Of a DNA stretch of 40,582 bases, positions 1 through 7,027 are shown piece after piece. Location of the stretch: positions 1-40,582 of the forward strand of contig SVIF01000013.1 in the NCBI GenBank assembly GCA_015069615.1, given 5' to 3'. The notes under the pieces were generated by a model, which worked only from the letters and a program-made list of their open reading frames with translations, had not been told where the DNA came from and searched no databases. The translations under genes and the position numbers were made by a program. The stretch comes from Clostridiales bacterium (GTDB taxonomy: Bacteria > Bacillota > Clostridia > Christensenellales > Borkfalkiaceae). Each line of letters opens with the position of its first letter. Position 1 is the stretch's first letter.

Positions 1-28
1 ACGCTTCGGCTAAATCGCCGTTATTAGC

Positions 29-69
29 AAAACGAACCCGCCTTGCATTTCGCAAGGCGGGTTCGTTTT
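29..69. terminator. Bidirectional intrinsic terminator
   Basis: A perfect 18-bp inverted repeat (arms 29-46 and 52-69, 5-nt loop) has A-rich and T-rich flanks, so it can stop transcription in both directions. It lies just past the stop of the minus-strand gene ending at 84. The 28 bases before it are too short to assign; they could be the tail of an upstream plus-strand gene. Confidence 0.9.
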
Positions 70-83
70 ATCGTGCATTTTGT

Positions 84-659
84 TTACGCAGCTTTCGTTT
101 TGTTTTGGGCGCGTAATTTTTTTTCGTACATGGCTTTTAGGGTGGGGGTATTATAGCGAAGCGCCATGGTGGAAAGGGAGTTGATAAACACGTTAACCAC
201 CGCAACGGGAAGGGCAATGGTAAGCGCGCACACGTTAGGCAGGGTAAGCATTGCTAAAAAGCCCATTACGTATCCTACCCTATGTACCGCCACGCCTTTA
301 TGACACTCGATAATAAACTTTTCCAAATATTCGGGGCTATCGGGGTTTGCAACGGTTTTTTTGCTGAAACCGCCAAGCCCCCCCAGTTCCCACAGTTTAT
401 CCTTCCAACGGCGAATGCGCAGTTTTTTATAAAGCTTGCGTTCGGCCTTGGTAACGTGGAACAAGCGATTGTTTACCCCAAACCACTTATCGGGTAGTTT
501 GTTGATGAGTAGGGCAAAAAGCCCGTCCAACGCAAATTCCAGAGCAACGCACCAAAGGGAAGCCGTAATTACGTAATACCACACCGCCGTTTGGCAAGCG
601 ATATTGATAGAGCAAATAATGGCAAGGGCAATGCCGATAATGGAAAAGGTTAGTTTCAT
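84..659 (-). CDS. CrtO-like (glycosyl-diaponeurosporenoate acyltransferase family) membrane protein
   Basis: A 191-residue membrane protein with two N-terminal hydrophobic segments (about residues 5-22 and 24-52) and two C-terminal ones (about 127-145 and 147-165). Between them is a basic soluble stretch with the motif RRWKDKLWELGG followed by FSKK. That layout and the H/RWKD-type motif recall the CrtO family, which acylates glycosylated carotenoids in staphylococci; this is a family-level resemblance and the substrate is unknown. The start overlaps the stop of the upstream acyltransferase gene (ATGA), so the two are translationally coupled. A strong terminator follows. The operon also encodes a PlsC-type acyltransferase and a family 8 glycosyltransferase, so a role in building an acylated glycolipid or envelope glycan is a reasonable inference. 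No carotenoid synthase is in the window. Confidence 0.6.
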   Translation of the reverse strand: MKLTFSIIGIALAIICSINIACQTAVWYYVITASLWCVALEFALDGLFALLINKLPDKWFGVNNRLFHVTKAERKLYKKLRIRRWKDKLWELGGLGGFSKKTVANPDSPEYLEKFIIECHKGVAVHRVGYVMGFLAMLTLPNVCALTIALPVAVVNVFINSLSTMALRYNTPTLKAMYEKKLRAQNKTKAA

Positions 660-1489
660 TGTTCTTCACCGTAAGATAAGGGCTTGCCGTAGAATTCTTC
701 GTATGTTTTTACCCAAGCATCATAATTTTCCTGTTTCATTTTTTCCTTTGCTTCACCGTTGGGTAGGGAAGTGTCCGGATAAATGGCGGGCAAAATATTT
801 AGGGTGTATTCTTGTACGGGGAAGCCGTCCCCATCCATTACGTCGCTATCTTCCATCGTAATAAAGATGGGAACGACGGGCGCTTTATTTTTTAACGCCA
901 AGGAAAAGGCTCCGTCCTGCATGGGCCTTGGTTTGCGGTAGTTCCACCACATGGCTTGTTCGGGGTAAATTAAAATGGTTTCCCCGCGTTCTAATAACAC
1001 CTTCATGGCGTGCAAGAATTTTTTCATGGTTGCCATTTGGCTGGATAGGGGCAGGGTATTGCAATGGCGCATAATAAAACCAAAGGGCTTGGGGGGATTG
1101 GTGTAATTCCCCTCGCGGATGATTTTATATAGCATTTTACCATCCATAAACTTGCGAAGCGCCACCCATACGGCGTAGTTATCGCAAACGTTAAAATGGT
1201 TGCAGGTAACGATTTTACCCCCTTTTACAGCAGTAAAATTTTCAATGCCCCTTACTTCCTTGATAATAAGTTGACGCTTTTTAATCAGTTTATCAAAAAA
1301 GTGGGTTCCCGCCGCGTTGGCAAGCTTGTTTTTAATTTTATTGATCCACTTTTCGTTTAGATAATCTATTTTATCGGGCATTAGGGGAATGGTTTCGGGG
1401 TCGTCCTCTACGTCCACGTGCCATAGCCCTTGCGCTTCTAATTCCGCAATGCGTTTTAATAGTTCTAACTTATGCGCGTTTTGTTGCAT
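656..1489 (-). CDS. PlsC-family 1-acylglycerol-3-phosphate acyltransferase-like protein
   Basis: A 277-residue protein of the lysophospholipid acyltransferase (LPLAT) superfamily, which moves acyl chains onto glycerol-phosphate or other lipid-linked acceptors at the inner face of the membrane. The catalytic HX4D motif is visible as NHFNVCDNY near residues 98-106. A motif III equivalent reads IYPEQAMW, and the PxVPIFI segment near residue 208 matches motif IV. There is no clear N-terminal membrane anchor. The long N-terminal extension of about 80 residues before HX4D is typical of a Clostridia subgroup rather than of minimal PlsC. It lies between the GT8 gene (15 bp upstream) and the CrtO-like gene (4-bp overlap), suggesting a dedicated glycolipid acylation role rather than bulk phosphatidate synthesis. 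Confidence 0.8.
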   Translation of the reverse strand: MQQNAHKLELLKRIAELEAQGLWHVDVEDDPETIPLMPDKIDYLNEKWINKIKNKLANAAGTHFFDKLIKKRQLIIKEVRGIENFTAVKGGKIVTCNHFNVCDNYAVWVALRKFMDGKMLYKIIREGNYTNPPKPFGFIMRHCNTLPLSSQMATMKKFLHAMKVLLERGETILIYPEQAMWWNYRKPRPMQDGAFSLALKNKAPVVPIFITMEDSDVMDGDGFPVQEYTLNILPAIYPDTSLPNGEAKEKMKQENYDAWVKTYEEFYGKPLSYGEEQ

Positions 1490-1504
1490 AATCTTTCCCC
1501 TTGT

Positions 1505-2446
1505 TTAGCAAAGTTTTTTGGAAAAAGTTTCGTCTAACGCAACGATATTTAAGGCGTGTTGTAAAATTTCGTGTGCCATTGCGCTTTTTTGTGCGCGTTC
1601 TTCTTCCCCAAAGCTTGCGCGGCGCAAGCAAATTTCTTCATAGAAGGGAGAATTTTTTGCGTACTGCCAAAAATACTCGCCGTCCATTACGTCGTCATAC
1701 TGCCAGGGCTTTTTGTAAAGCGCGTAGTGAACGATATTTTTATCCCCTTCTAAGGGAATAGACATGGGTTCTTTGTTCCAGCCGTTGGGAAGAACTAAAA
1801 TTTTGCCGTTGCATAAGAAATTTAGATATGCTTGGTCGGGATCTAGTAAGTCAAAGGCGTATTTGGTGATAAGGTGAATAAATTTCTTTTCAATTTCACA
1901 CTTTCTAAATTCTTTTAAATTCATTAAAAGAACGCCCGAATTTACGTATCCATCAGGGTTTAATCCCAAAGCTTTTTCGGCATACAGGCGGAATTCCGCG
2001 GTATTTTGCACGTATTCTTCGGGTGCCGCAGCTAAAATGTTATCCCCTAAATTTGTATTGAATAGCTTTGCGATATCCCCCAAAACAATTAAGTCGCAGT
2101 CCAAATACAAAACCTTTTCGTATTCGGGGAATAGGGATGCTATAAAAATGCGGTAGTAAGCGGCAACTGCAAAATGATACACGTGCTTTAAACTATCGCG
2201 GATGTTTTGTACCGCTGCGGAAATGTTAATGAAATCAATGGCAAATCCCTTTTTTTCGTTCCTTTTAATTAGCGCAATATTTTCTTCCTTCAACCCCGTG
2301 TGTAAAACGATAATGCGATAATCGAAAGAAGGGTCCGCGTTGTCAATTAGGGAAAGAAGGGCAATGTCTAAAAAAGGAATATAATTATCGTCCGTGGAAA
2401 AAAAGATAGGAATATGTTTTCCCGGGGTGTAGTTAATCATGGGCAT
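1505..2446 (-). CDS. Glycosyltransferase family 8 protein
   Basis: About 313 residues from the chosen start. It opens with the family 8 signature HIPIFFSTDDNYIPFLDIAL, has the metal-binding DxD within YLDCDLIVLGD, and has NSGVLLMNL and the acceptor-side LNFLCNGKILVLPNGWN segment. GT8 retaining enzymes add glucose or galactose from UDP-sugars to lipopolysaccharide, glycolipids or proteins. The frame stays open upstream to 2599. The ATG at 2446 is preferred because GGAGAA sits 8 nt before it and the family usually starts close to the first beta strand. Earlier ATGs (2593, 2533, 2491) lack good Shine-Dalgarno sequences. It is the first gene of a three-gene minus-strand operon. Confidence 0.85.
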   Translation of the reverse strand: MPMINYTPGKHIPIFFSTDDNYIPFLDIALLSLIDNADPSFDYRIIVLHTGLKEENIALIKRNEKKGFAIDFINISAAVQNIRDSLKHVYHFAVAAYYRIFIASLFPEYEKVLYLDCDLIVLGDIAKLFNTNLGDNILAAAPEEYVQNTAEFRLYAEKALGLNPDGYVNSGVLLMNLKEFRKCEIEKKFIHLITKYAFDLLDPDQAYLNFLCNGKILVLPNGWNKEPMSIPLEGDKNIVHYALYKKPWQYDDVMDGEYFWQYAKNSPFYEEICLRRASFGEEERAQKSAMAHEILQHALNIVALDETFSKKLC

Positions 2447-2599
2447 ATCAGTGTTCTCCGCAAAAAGCGTTTTTTGCTTTTTTTGTTCCATTGAATTATA
2501 ATGATTGCATTGTTTCTTTATTTTGTCTTTCATGTAGAAGCTGTGGGCAGTAGGGCGAAACGCAAAGTGCCCCGAAGCCCCCCTTATATCCATACCCAT

Positions 2600-2628
2600 A
2601 TTGTACCCATTTTACCAAAAAAAGTCAA
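2600..2628 (-). promoter_or_regulatory. Sigma-A promoter for the GT8 operon
   Basis: On the minus strand, TTGACT (complement at 2623-2628) and TACAAT (2600-2605) are separated by exactly 17 bp. Transcription would start near 2593, giving a 5' leader of about 147 nt before the preferred GT8 start at 2446. The gene-free stretch 2447-2871 holds this promoter, that leader, two short inverted repeats and the divergent promoter at 2782-2810. Confidence 0.7.
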
Positions 2629-2711
2629 CCTAAAAGGAAAAAGTACGGGTATACCGTTGAAAAACGGCAAAGTAGAATTCTATTTTAGTTCCCGCGCGCG
2701 TAAAAACAACT

Positions 2712-2757
2712 CTACTTTAAGTAGAATTGTCGTAATTTTCTTGTTTTTACAAGAAAA
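2712..2757. repeat. Two adjacent short inverted repeats
   Basis: CTACTTTAAGTAG (2712-2724) is a palindrome with a one-base centre. A second inverted repeat with 9-bp arms (2736-2744 and 2749-2757) follows. Both lie between the divergent promoters, upstream of the -35 box at 2782. They could be operators; no regulator gene is adjacent and no function is shown. Confidence 0.4.
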
Positions 2758-2781
2758 ACGCGTGTTTTCGTGCATAACGGG

Positions 2782-2810
2782 TTGAAAAACAAAAGAAAGT
2801 GTGGTATAAT
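2782..2810 (+). promoter_or_regulatory. Sigma-A promoter for the membrane protein-rsmD-coaD operon
   Basis: TTGAAA at 2782-2787 and a perfect TATAAT at 2805-2810, spaced 17 bp. It is the only strong plus-strand promoter before the genes from 2872 to 5843, which are spaced as a single operon ending at the terminator at 5853-5884. Confidence 0.85.
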
Positions 2811-2871
2811 CGGAATGCTTTAAAAACCCCTTCGTGGCAAGCCCCTTTGGGAAAAGGAGAAAGCGTAAGTT

Positions 2872-3474
2872 ATGGAAAAGTTTAAGTATCTATTAAAACG
2901 GCTTTGGAAAGTGCTTTTATATTCGCACTTTGCCACTTTTATGACGTTGATGTTATCCATTTCCGCCGTACAGTTTTTCGTGGATATGGATTCGGCGGTG
3001 GGCAGAATTATTTTTGAATCTCTGGTGTTTTTATTCTGGGTGTTCGTAATGGGCTTAGTGGGTATGGCGTTTGGCGGCAGGCAGTATAAGCATATGAAAA
3101 GTAACGAATACCGCAGAAACCCCAATTCTCCTGATTTTATTGCCTATTACGAAGATAGGCACAACGAATACGCGCCCTTGAACGGCTTTTTACTGGGGCT
3201 TTTAGGGCATTACCCCATGTTTATTTTACAACTTTTGTACGTTTGTGGGGTAAGCAAAACCTTTGCGCTAATTATGGGGTATTCGGCAGTAGTTTCTTCC
3301 CCCCTTTATGAATTCGTGGGTTCGCATGCGGTGCTGCTTTCCTTGGTGCTTGTTCCTATTTCTATGGCAGTTACGGGGGCGGGGTACTTGCTTGCCCGTG
3401 CGAAAATTCGTTCGGATGAAAGAAAACTGGAAGCAATGGATAGCGAATTGAACGGCAAAGGGGAAAAGAAGTAA
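2872..3474 (+). CDS. Hypothetical multi-pass membrane protein
   Basis: A 200-residue protein I do not recognise at family level. Four or five hydrophobic segments are visible, roughly residues 17-37, 44-68, 104-124, 128-148 and 155-175. A polar loop (KHMKSNEYRRNPNSPDF) separates the second and third, and the tail is charged. AAGGAG lies 13 nt before the ATG. It is the first gene of the operon, and its stop shares one base with the rsmD start, so rsmD translation is probably coupled to it. Position beside rsmD and coaD gives no clear hint of function. Confidence 0.75.
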   Translation: MEKFKYLLKRLWKVLLYSHFATFMTLMLSISAVQFFVDMDSAVGRIIFESLVFLFWVFVMGLVGMAFGGRQYKHMKSNEYRRNPNSPDFIAYYEDRHNEYAPLNGFLLGLLGHYPMFILQLLYVCGVSKTFALIMGYSAVVSSPLYEFVGSHAVLLSLVLVPISMAVTGAGYLLARAKIRSDERKLEAMDSELNGKGEKK

Positions 3475-4016
3475 TGCGCGTTGTGGGCGGAAAATACCGC
3501 GGAAAGGTACTGAAAACCTTTCAAGGCACCGAAGTGCGTCCCACTTCGGACCGCGCAAAGGAAAGTCTTTTTAATATTTTGGCCCCGCAAATTATGGGCG
3601 CAACCGTGTTAGATTTGTTTGCTGGTACGGGTAGTGTGGGGCTAGAAGCCCTTTCCCGCGGCGCGAAAGAAGTGTTTTTTACGGACGTAAGAAGGGAAAG
3701 TTTGCAAATTGTAAAGGCAAACCTTTCTTCGGTAAAGGAAAGCACCGAACGGGTGTTTTTGATGGATTTTAAGGACGCCCTTAGTAAGTTTTCCCGCGAA
3801 GGTAAAAAGTTTGATATCGTGTTTTTAGACCCCCCCTATCATACGGAGTTTGGGGAAGAAGCGCTTGCCCTTATCCAGCGCTACGAACTGCTTAGCGAAA
3901 AAGGGATTGTGATTTTTGAGCACGACGGTAAGGAAATTTTAGACGTGTTAGATCATTACGACCGCCGCAAATACGGGGTGGCGTATTTGGATTTTTATAG
4001 GGAGAAAACGAAGTGA
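3474..4016 (+). CDS. rsmD: 16S rRNA (guanine(966)-N2)-methyltransferase RsmD
   Basis: A 180-residue SAM-dependent methyltransferase that methylates the N2 of G966 in 16S rRNA. The N-terminus MRVVGGKYRG followed by RPTSDRAKESLFNIL is the RsmD signature. The SAM-binding motif is VLDLFAGTGSVGLEAL (about residues 45-60), and the catalytic DPPY sits at 119-122. Length is normal for the family. It overlaps the upstream gene by one base and coaD by four bases. The rsmD-coaD pairing is common in Firmicutes and supports both calls. Confidence 0.95.
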   Translation: MRVVGGKYRGKVLKTFQGTEVRPTSDRAKESLFNILAPQIMGATVLDLFAGTGSVGLEALSRGAKEVFFTDVRRESLQIVKANLSSVKESTERVFLMDFKDALSKFSREGKKFDIVFLDPPYHTEFGEEALALIQRYELLSEKGIVIFEHDGKEILDVLDHYDRRKYGVAYLDFYREKTK

Positions 4017-4501
4017 AAAAGTGTTTGTTTGCAGGTAGTTTCGATCCGTTTACCGTGGGCCACGCGGACGTGGTAGAAAAGGCGCTTGCGCTGTTTGACG
4101 AAGTGGTGATTGCCGTTATGGTAAACCCCGAAAAAACCTATACCTTTACTTTGGAAGAACGCCTATCTTTTATTCGTACGGCGTATGAAAAGGAGCCCCG
4201 CGTTAGCGTGATAGCAGATAGTGGGCTTGCTGCCGAAGTATGCGAAAAGGTGGGCGCTTCCTTTTACGTGCGTGGCATTAGAAACGGCAGTGATTACGAC
4301 TACGAAACCGCCAATTATTACGCGGCAAAACGTTTTGTTCCTACTTTGCAAACGGTGTATTTTCCTGCCGAAAAGGAGCAACTGGATATCAGTTCTTCGG
4401 TGGTGAAAACAATGATGAAAAACGGCAAAGAGTACGATAAGTTTTTGCCCGAAGCAATTCAAAAAGCGGTTGCTTCCGCTTGGGAAAGCAAGCAAAAATA
4501 G
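4013..4501 (+). CDS. coaD: Phosphopantetheine adenylyltransferase CoaD
   Basis: A 162-residue enzyme that joins 4'-phosphopantetheine and ATP to form dephospho-CoA, the penultimate step of coenzyme A synthesis. The nucleotidyltransferase motif GSFDPFTVGH is at residues 8-17, RGIRNGSDYDYE is in mid-protein, and ISSSVVKTM is the C-terminal substrate-binding motif. The start codon is GTG at 4013, overlapping the rsmD stop (GTGA), with GGGAG nine bases upstream. Length is exactly typical of bacterial CoaD. Confidence 0.96.
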   Translation: MKKCLFAGSFDPFTVGHADVVEKALALFDEVVIAVMVNPEKTYTFTLEERLSFIRTAYEKEPRVSVIADSGLAAEVCEKVGASFYVRGIRNGSDYDYETANYYAAKRFVPTLQTVYFPAEKEQLDISSSVVKTMMKNGKEYDKFLPEAIQKAVASAWESKQK

Positions 4502-4510
4502 GCAATCGGT

Positions 4511-5458
4511 ATGAAGGGAAATAAAAACGCAAAACGAAAAATTACCTTTCCCACCGTTTCGGTAGAAGAAGCGAAGGCGCTACTTGAAAAAGAAACCCTT
4601 TCCGCGTACGGAAAGGAAACTTCCCTGCGCGTTTTGAACGGCTCGGCAGAAAAGCGCACGTGCTTTCGGGTAAACACCCTAAAAGCAATGGTGGAAGGGG
4701 TAACGGGAGAACTTGCCGCGGTGGGATTAACCCCCACACCCCTGCCTTTTTATAAGGAAGGCTTCGTTTTGCCCGCGGGTAGCGAAAGCGCGCTAACGAA
4801 AACCGCGTGCTACGAAAAGGGGGAAATTTATTTGCAAAACGCATCTTCCTTTTTGCCCCCGCTTGTTTTAGGCGCGAAAGGAAGGGAGGACGTACTGGAT
4901 ATGTGCGCCGCCCCCGGCGGAAAAACGGGGATGATTTACGCCCTTTCGGGGGGAACGGTAAATTTAACCGCTTGCGAAAAGAATACTGCGCGTGCGGAAA
5001 AATTAAAGAGCAATATTGAAAAACAAGGGGTTCGCGCCACCGTATTATTAGAAGACGCGCTTGCCCTTTCCCCCTACTTAAAATTTGACCGCATTTTGTT
5101 GGACGCCCCCTGTTCGGGAAGCGGAACGCTAAACTTTTCGGATGGAAAAACGTGCAAAACTTTTTCCGAAGGATTGATTTCTTCGGTAAATGCAACGCAA
5201 AAAAAACTAATACAAAAGGCGGTTTCCTTACTAAAAAAAGGGGGAATTATGGTGTATTCCACCTGTTCGGTGTTGCCTAGGGAAAACGACGAAGTGGTGC
5301 AAAGCGTACTAAAAACGGGGGAAGTTTCGGTTGTTCCCCTTCCCAAAGAACTGTGGGAAGGATTGCCCGTTTTGCCTTGTATGGAAGGCGCGCTTACCGT
5401 TTGCCCCACCGATATATACGAAGGGTTTTACGTGGCGGTTCTAAAAAAGGAGAAATAA
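4511..5458 (+). CDS. RsmB/NOP2-family RNA (cytosine-5-)-methyltransferase
   Basis: A 315-residue SAM-dependent m5C RNA methyltransferase. Visible are FRVNTLKA (pre-catalytic), LDMCAAPGGKTG (SAM site, about residues 129-140), the motif IV cysteine in LLDAPCSGSG, and the motif VI nucleophile in YSTCSVLPREND. Both catalytic cysteines are therefore present. The N-terminal NusB-like domain of RsmB is missing, as is a C-terminal PUA-like extension, so this is the short form and could act on rRNA or tRNA; the exact target cannot be set from sequence. It starts 9 bp after coaD and ends one base before the next gene. Confidence 0.85.
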   Translation: MKGNKNAKRKITFPTVSVEEAKALLEKETLSAYGKETSLRVLNGSAEKRTCFRVNTLKAMVEGVTGELAAVGLTPTPLPFYKEGFVLPAGSESALTKTACYEKGEIYLQNASSFLPPLVLGAKGREDVLDMCAAPGGKTGMIYALSGGTVNLTACEKNTARAEKLKSNIEKQGVRATVLLEDALALSPYLKFDRILLDAPCSGSGTLNFSDGKTCKTFSEGLISSVNATQKKLIQKAVSLLKKGGIMVYSTCSVLPRENDEVVQSVLKTGEVSVVPLPKELWEGLPVLPCMEGALTVCPTDIYEGFYVAVLKKEK

Positions 5459-5459
5459 T

Positions 5460-5843
5460 ATGAAAACGGTTTACGATTTTATTAAAAAGGAATGCGCAGG
5501 GGTGTTTCATCTGCTTACCGTAAGGGATGGCGCACCCGTAGGTAGGCCTTTTGGCGCGATTGCGTATATTGATGAAACGCTGTATATCACCACAGGCCCG
5601 CATAAAGCGGTGTACCAAGATATGGTGGCAAGCCCCGCGGTGCAAATTTTGGCGTTTAAGGCAGGCGCACGCGATTGGCTACGCGTAAGCGGAAGGGCGG
5701 TGGAAACGCAAAACCTTTCCGTAAAAGCGGAAATGCTTACGCAATGCCCCAACTTATTAAAATACCACGCCGTGGCGGAAGACCCCACGTTTTCGGTATT
5801 CGCTATCACGGATGCGGTAGCCGATTTGCATTTTACGAAATAA
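5460..5843 (+). CDS. Pyridoxamine 5'-phosphate oxidase-family flavoprotein
   Basis: A 127-residue single-domain protein of the PNPOx-like split-barrel fold, which usually binds FMN or F420 in small redox enzymes. The pattern KECAGVFHLLTVRDGAPVGRPFGAI, followed by TLYITTGPHKAVYQDM and WLRVSGRAVE, is characteristic of the small 'pyridoxamine 5'-phosphate oxidase family' proteins of Clostridia, whose substrates are mostly unknown. It is the last gene of the operon, one base after the methyltransferase stop, with an AAGGAGAA ribosome binding site inside that gene. A strong terminator follows. Confidence 0.8.
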   Translation: MKTVYDFIKKECAGVFHLLTVRDGAPVGRPFGAIAYIDETLYITTGPHKAVYQDMVASPAVQILAFKAGARDWLRVSGRAVETQNLSVKAEMLTQCPNLLKYHAVAEDPTFSVFAITDAVADLHFTK

Positions 5844-5852
5844 GAAAAATAA

Positions 5853-5891
5853 CCCCGCGGAGCAAACGGTTTTGCTCCGCGGGGGTTTTAT
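5853..5891. terminator. Intrinsic terminator after the rsmD-coaD operon
   Basis: A perfect 14-bp GC-rich stem (arms 5853-5866 and 5871-5884, 4-nt loop) is followed by GTTTTATT. It lies between convergent genes and may serve both. Confidence 0.93.
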
Positions 5892-5923
5892 TGCCGTAAT
5901 ATTTTTTTAGTATGGATAAGGGA

Positions 5924-6454
5924 TTACTGTATGCCGTACGTGCCCGTAACGGGGTCTAAAAATAGGGGGATATGGGGCGGGAAAAACGTGCCAAGGATAA
6001 ATAAAATGGCGGTAACAAGCAAAAGGGAGAAGTAAAGGGCGCAACAGCGGCAAGGAGCAAGGCGTTTTTTAAACTGTAATCCTTCGTAAAGGTACCCAAG
6101 CCCTGCCGAAAGAAAAAAGATGCCGATATTTACAAAAGCGGGCAGTTTGCCGAAAATCCCCGTTAAGGTGTAAAACAAAAGGGGGATAGAAAGCACGGCA
6201 ATTCCCGTTCCCACCGCTTTTATCCGCCAAAAGCAAGGGGAATCCTTCCTAAAAAACGCAAACTGCGCAAGCGCGAAAATCAGCATAGGGAAAAATAGAA
6301 TTTTCATATGCTCGAAGGTGGATTCGTTTACCGCCGAAAAGGGGGCGAAGATTAGGCTTTCCCCCGAAATATCATAGATAAAATGTAATAGAGTGCCAAG
6401 AGCGGTGGCAAACGTAAGCCCCGCCACTTGCCACAGTAAAATACTGCGCTTCAT
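5924..6454 (-). CDS. Hypothetical membrane protein, DUF6512-like
   Basis: A 176-residue membrane protein with about five hydrophobic segments (residues 5-25, 47-66, 76-96, 104-124, 135-155). The segment LHFIYDISGESLIFAPFSAV, then NESTFEHMKILFFP, matches what I recall of DUF6512 proteins, which have no known function; I cannot check this here. The start has GGGGG seven bases upstream on the minus strand. It is monocistronic and shares the 5853-5891 terminator with the operon coming the other way. Confidence 0.7.
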   Translation of the reverse strand: MKRSILLWQVAGLTFATALGTLLHFIYDISGESLIFAPFSAVNESTFEHMKILFFPMLIFALAQFAFFRKDSPCFWRIKAVGTGIAVLSIPLLFYTLTGIFGKLPAFVNIGIFFLSAGLGYLYEGLQFKKRLAPCRCCALYFSLLLVTAILFILGTFFPPHIPLFLDPVTGTYGIQ

Positions 6455-6535
6455 ACGCGCCCCCTATCCTTTTTTATTTAGTATACGCTTTTATGCCATA
6501 GATATGCCAAAAGGGAATAAAAGACAAAAAAGGTA

Positions 6536-6564
6536 TTGACAAAGTTTCGTTTTTGTTATACAAT
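6536..6564 (+). promoter_or_regulatory. Near-consensus sigma-A promoter for the 23-residue peptide gene
   Basis: TTGACA at 6536-6541 and TACAAT at 6559-6564 with 17-bp spacing. The predicted start near 6571 is about 20 nt before the small ORF at 6592, leaving just room for its Shine-Dalgarno sequence. Confidence 0.85.
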
Positions 6565-6591
6565 AAGAAAAATTGTTTAGGGGGAAATGTT

Positions 6592-6663
6592 ATGATGTTT
6601 TCTTGGTTTTCTGCAATGATTGAAATTTTTAAAATGTTACTGCGCATCTTTTTCGGTGCATAA
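6592..6663 (+). CDS. 23-residue hydrophobic/amphipathic peptide
   Basis: A very short ORF. It begins MMFSWFSAM, has IEIFKMLLRIFF in the middle and ends in GA. It is hydrophobic with three charged residues (Glu11, Lys14, Arg18) spaced three to four apart, so it would form an amphipathic membrane helix. AGGGGGAAA lies seven bases before the ATG. A consensus promoter sits upstream and a terminator 17 bp downstream, making a complete stand-alone transcription unit of about 140 nt. That arrangement is the main evidence it is expressed. Possible roles are a type I-like toxin, a modulin-type secreted peptide or a small membrane regulator; none can be chosen from sequence. A small XRE regulator lies convergent just downstream. 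Confidence 0.65.
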   Translation: MMFSWFSAMIEIFKMLLRIFFGA

Positions 6664-6680
6664 AATTTGTTGTAAATAAT

Positions 6681-6710
6681 AAAAAAGCACCCGCTCGGGT
6701 GCTTTTTTGC
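6681..6710. terminator. Bidirectional terminator between peptide gene and XRE gene
   Basis: Stem GCACCC/GGGTGC with a GCTC loop, flanked by A6 and T6 runs, so the full A-to-T paired arm is 12 bp. It ends the peptide transcript and, on the other strand, the XRE gene. Confidence 0.93.
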
Positions 6711-6722
6711 GTTAAAAGAAGT

Positions 6723-6932
6723 TTAATTGTGTTTGTCTAATCCTAAAATGTAGTTTGCGTCTAAATCCAAAACTTGGCAAAGGCGCGCAAAAGTATCTAA
6801 CTTAGGCAGTTTATCCGTGGTGCAGTACTGGGTAATCATTTCGGGGGAAACGCCCACTAGTTTTGCAATTTGCAAGGTGGTAAGACCGCAGCTTTTTATT
6901 TCTTCAATCAATCTTTGTTTAATAATACTCAT
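6723..6932 (-). CDS. Small XRE-family HTH transcriptional regulator
   Basis: A 69-residue Cro/C1-type DNA-binding protein. The helix-turn-helix is TTLQIAKLVGVSPEMITQY (about residues 18-36), followed by KLPKLDTFARLCQVLDLDANYILGL, the classic last helices of this fold. There is no other domain. It is divergent from the lipoprotein gene at 7028, whose promoter lies 14 bp past the XRE start, so it likely controls that promoter, its own, or the 23-residue peptide unit that converges on it. Confidence 0.85.
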   Translation of the reverse strand: MSIIKQRLIEEIKSCGLTTLQIAKLVGVSPEMITQYCTTDKLPKLDTFARLCQVLDLDANYILGLDKHN

Positions 6933-6945
6933 AGTTAGAAAGTGC

Positions 6946-6975
6946 TTGACAATTAACCAACCGTTATTCTATAAT
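6946..6975 (+). promoter_or_regulatory. Sigma-A promoter for the lipoprotein gene
   Basis: Perfect TTGACA at 6946-6951 and perfect TATAAT at 6970-6975, spaced 18 bp. The spacer holds a small inverted repeat (TAAC, five bases, GTTA) that could be a binding site for the divergently encoded XRE protein. Confidence 0.8.
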
Positions 6976-7027
6976 TAAAAAGCATTACAATTTGTTTATG
7001 CAATTTGGTTTTTTATGAGGAAAGAAT

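Noticed and set aside
1-28. C-terminus of an upstream plus-strand gene
   Set aside because: Two frames end in stops within 28 bases, and there is too little sequence to support a gene.
4542-5195. 217-residue antisense ORF inside the RNA methyltransferase gene
   Set aside because: It is very basic and Pro/Leu/Arg-rich, as expected for the opposite strand of a GC-rich gene, and the sense frame has all catalytic motifs.
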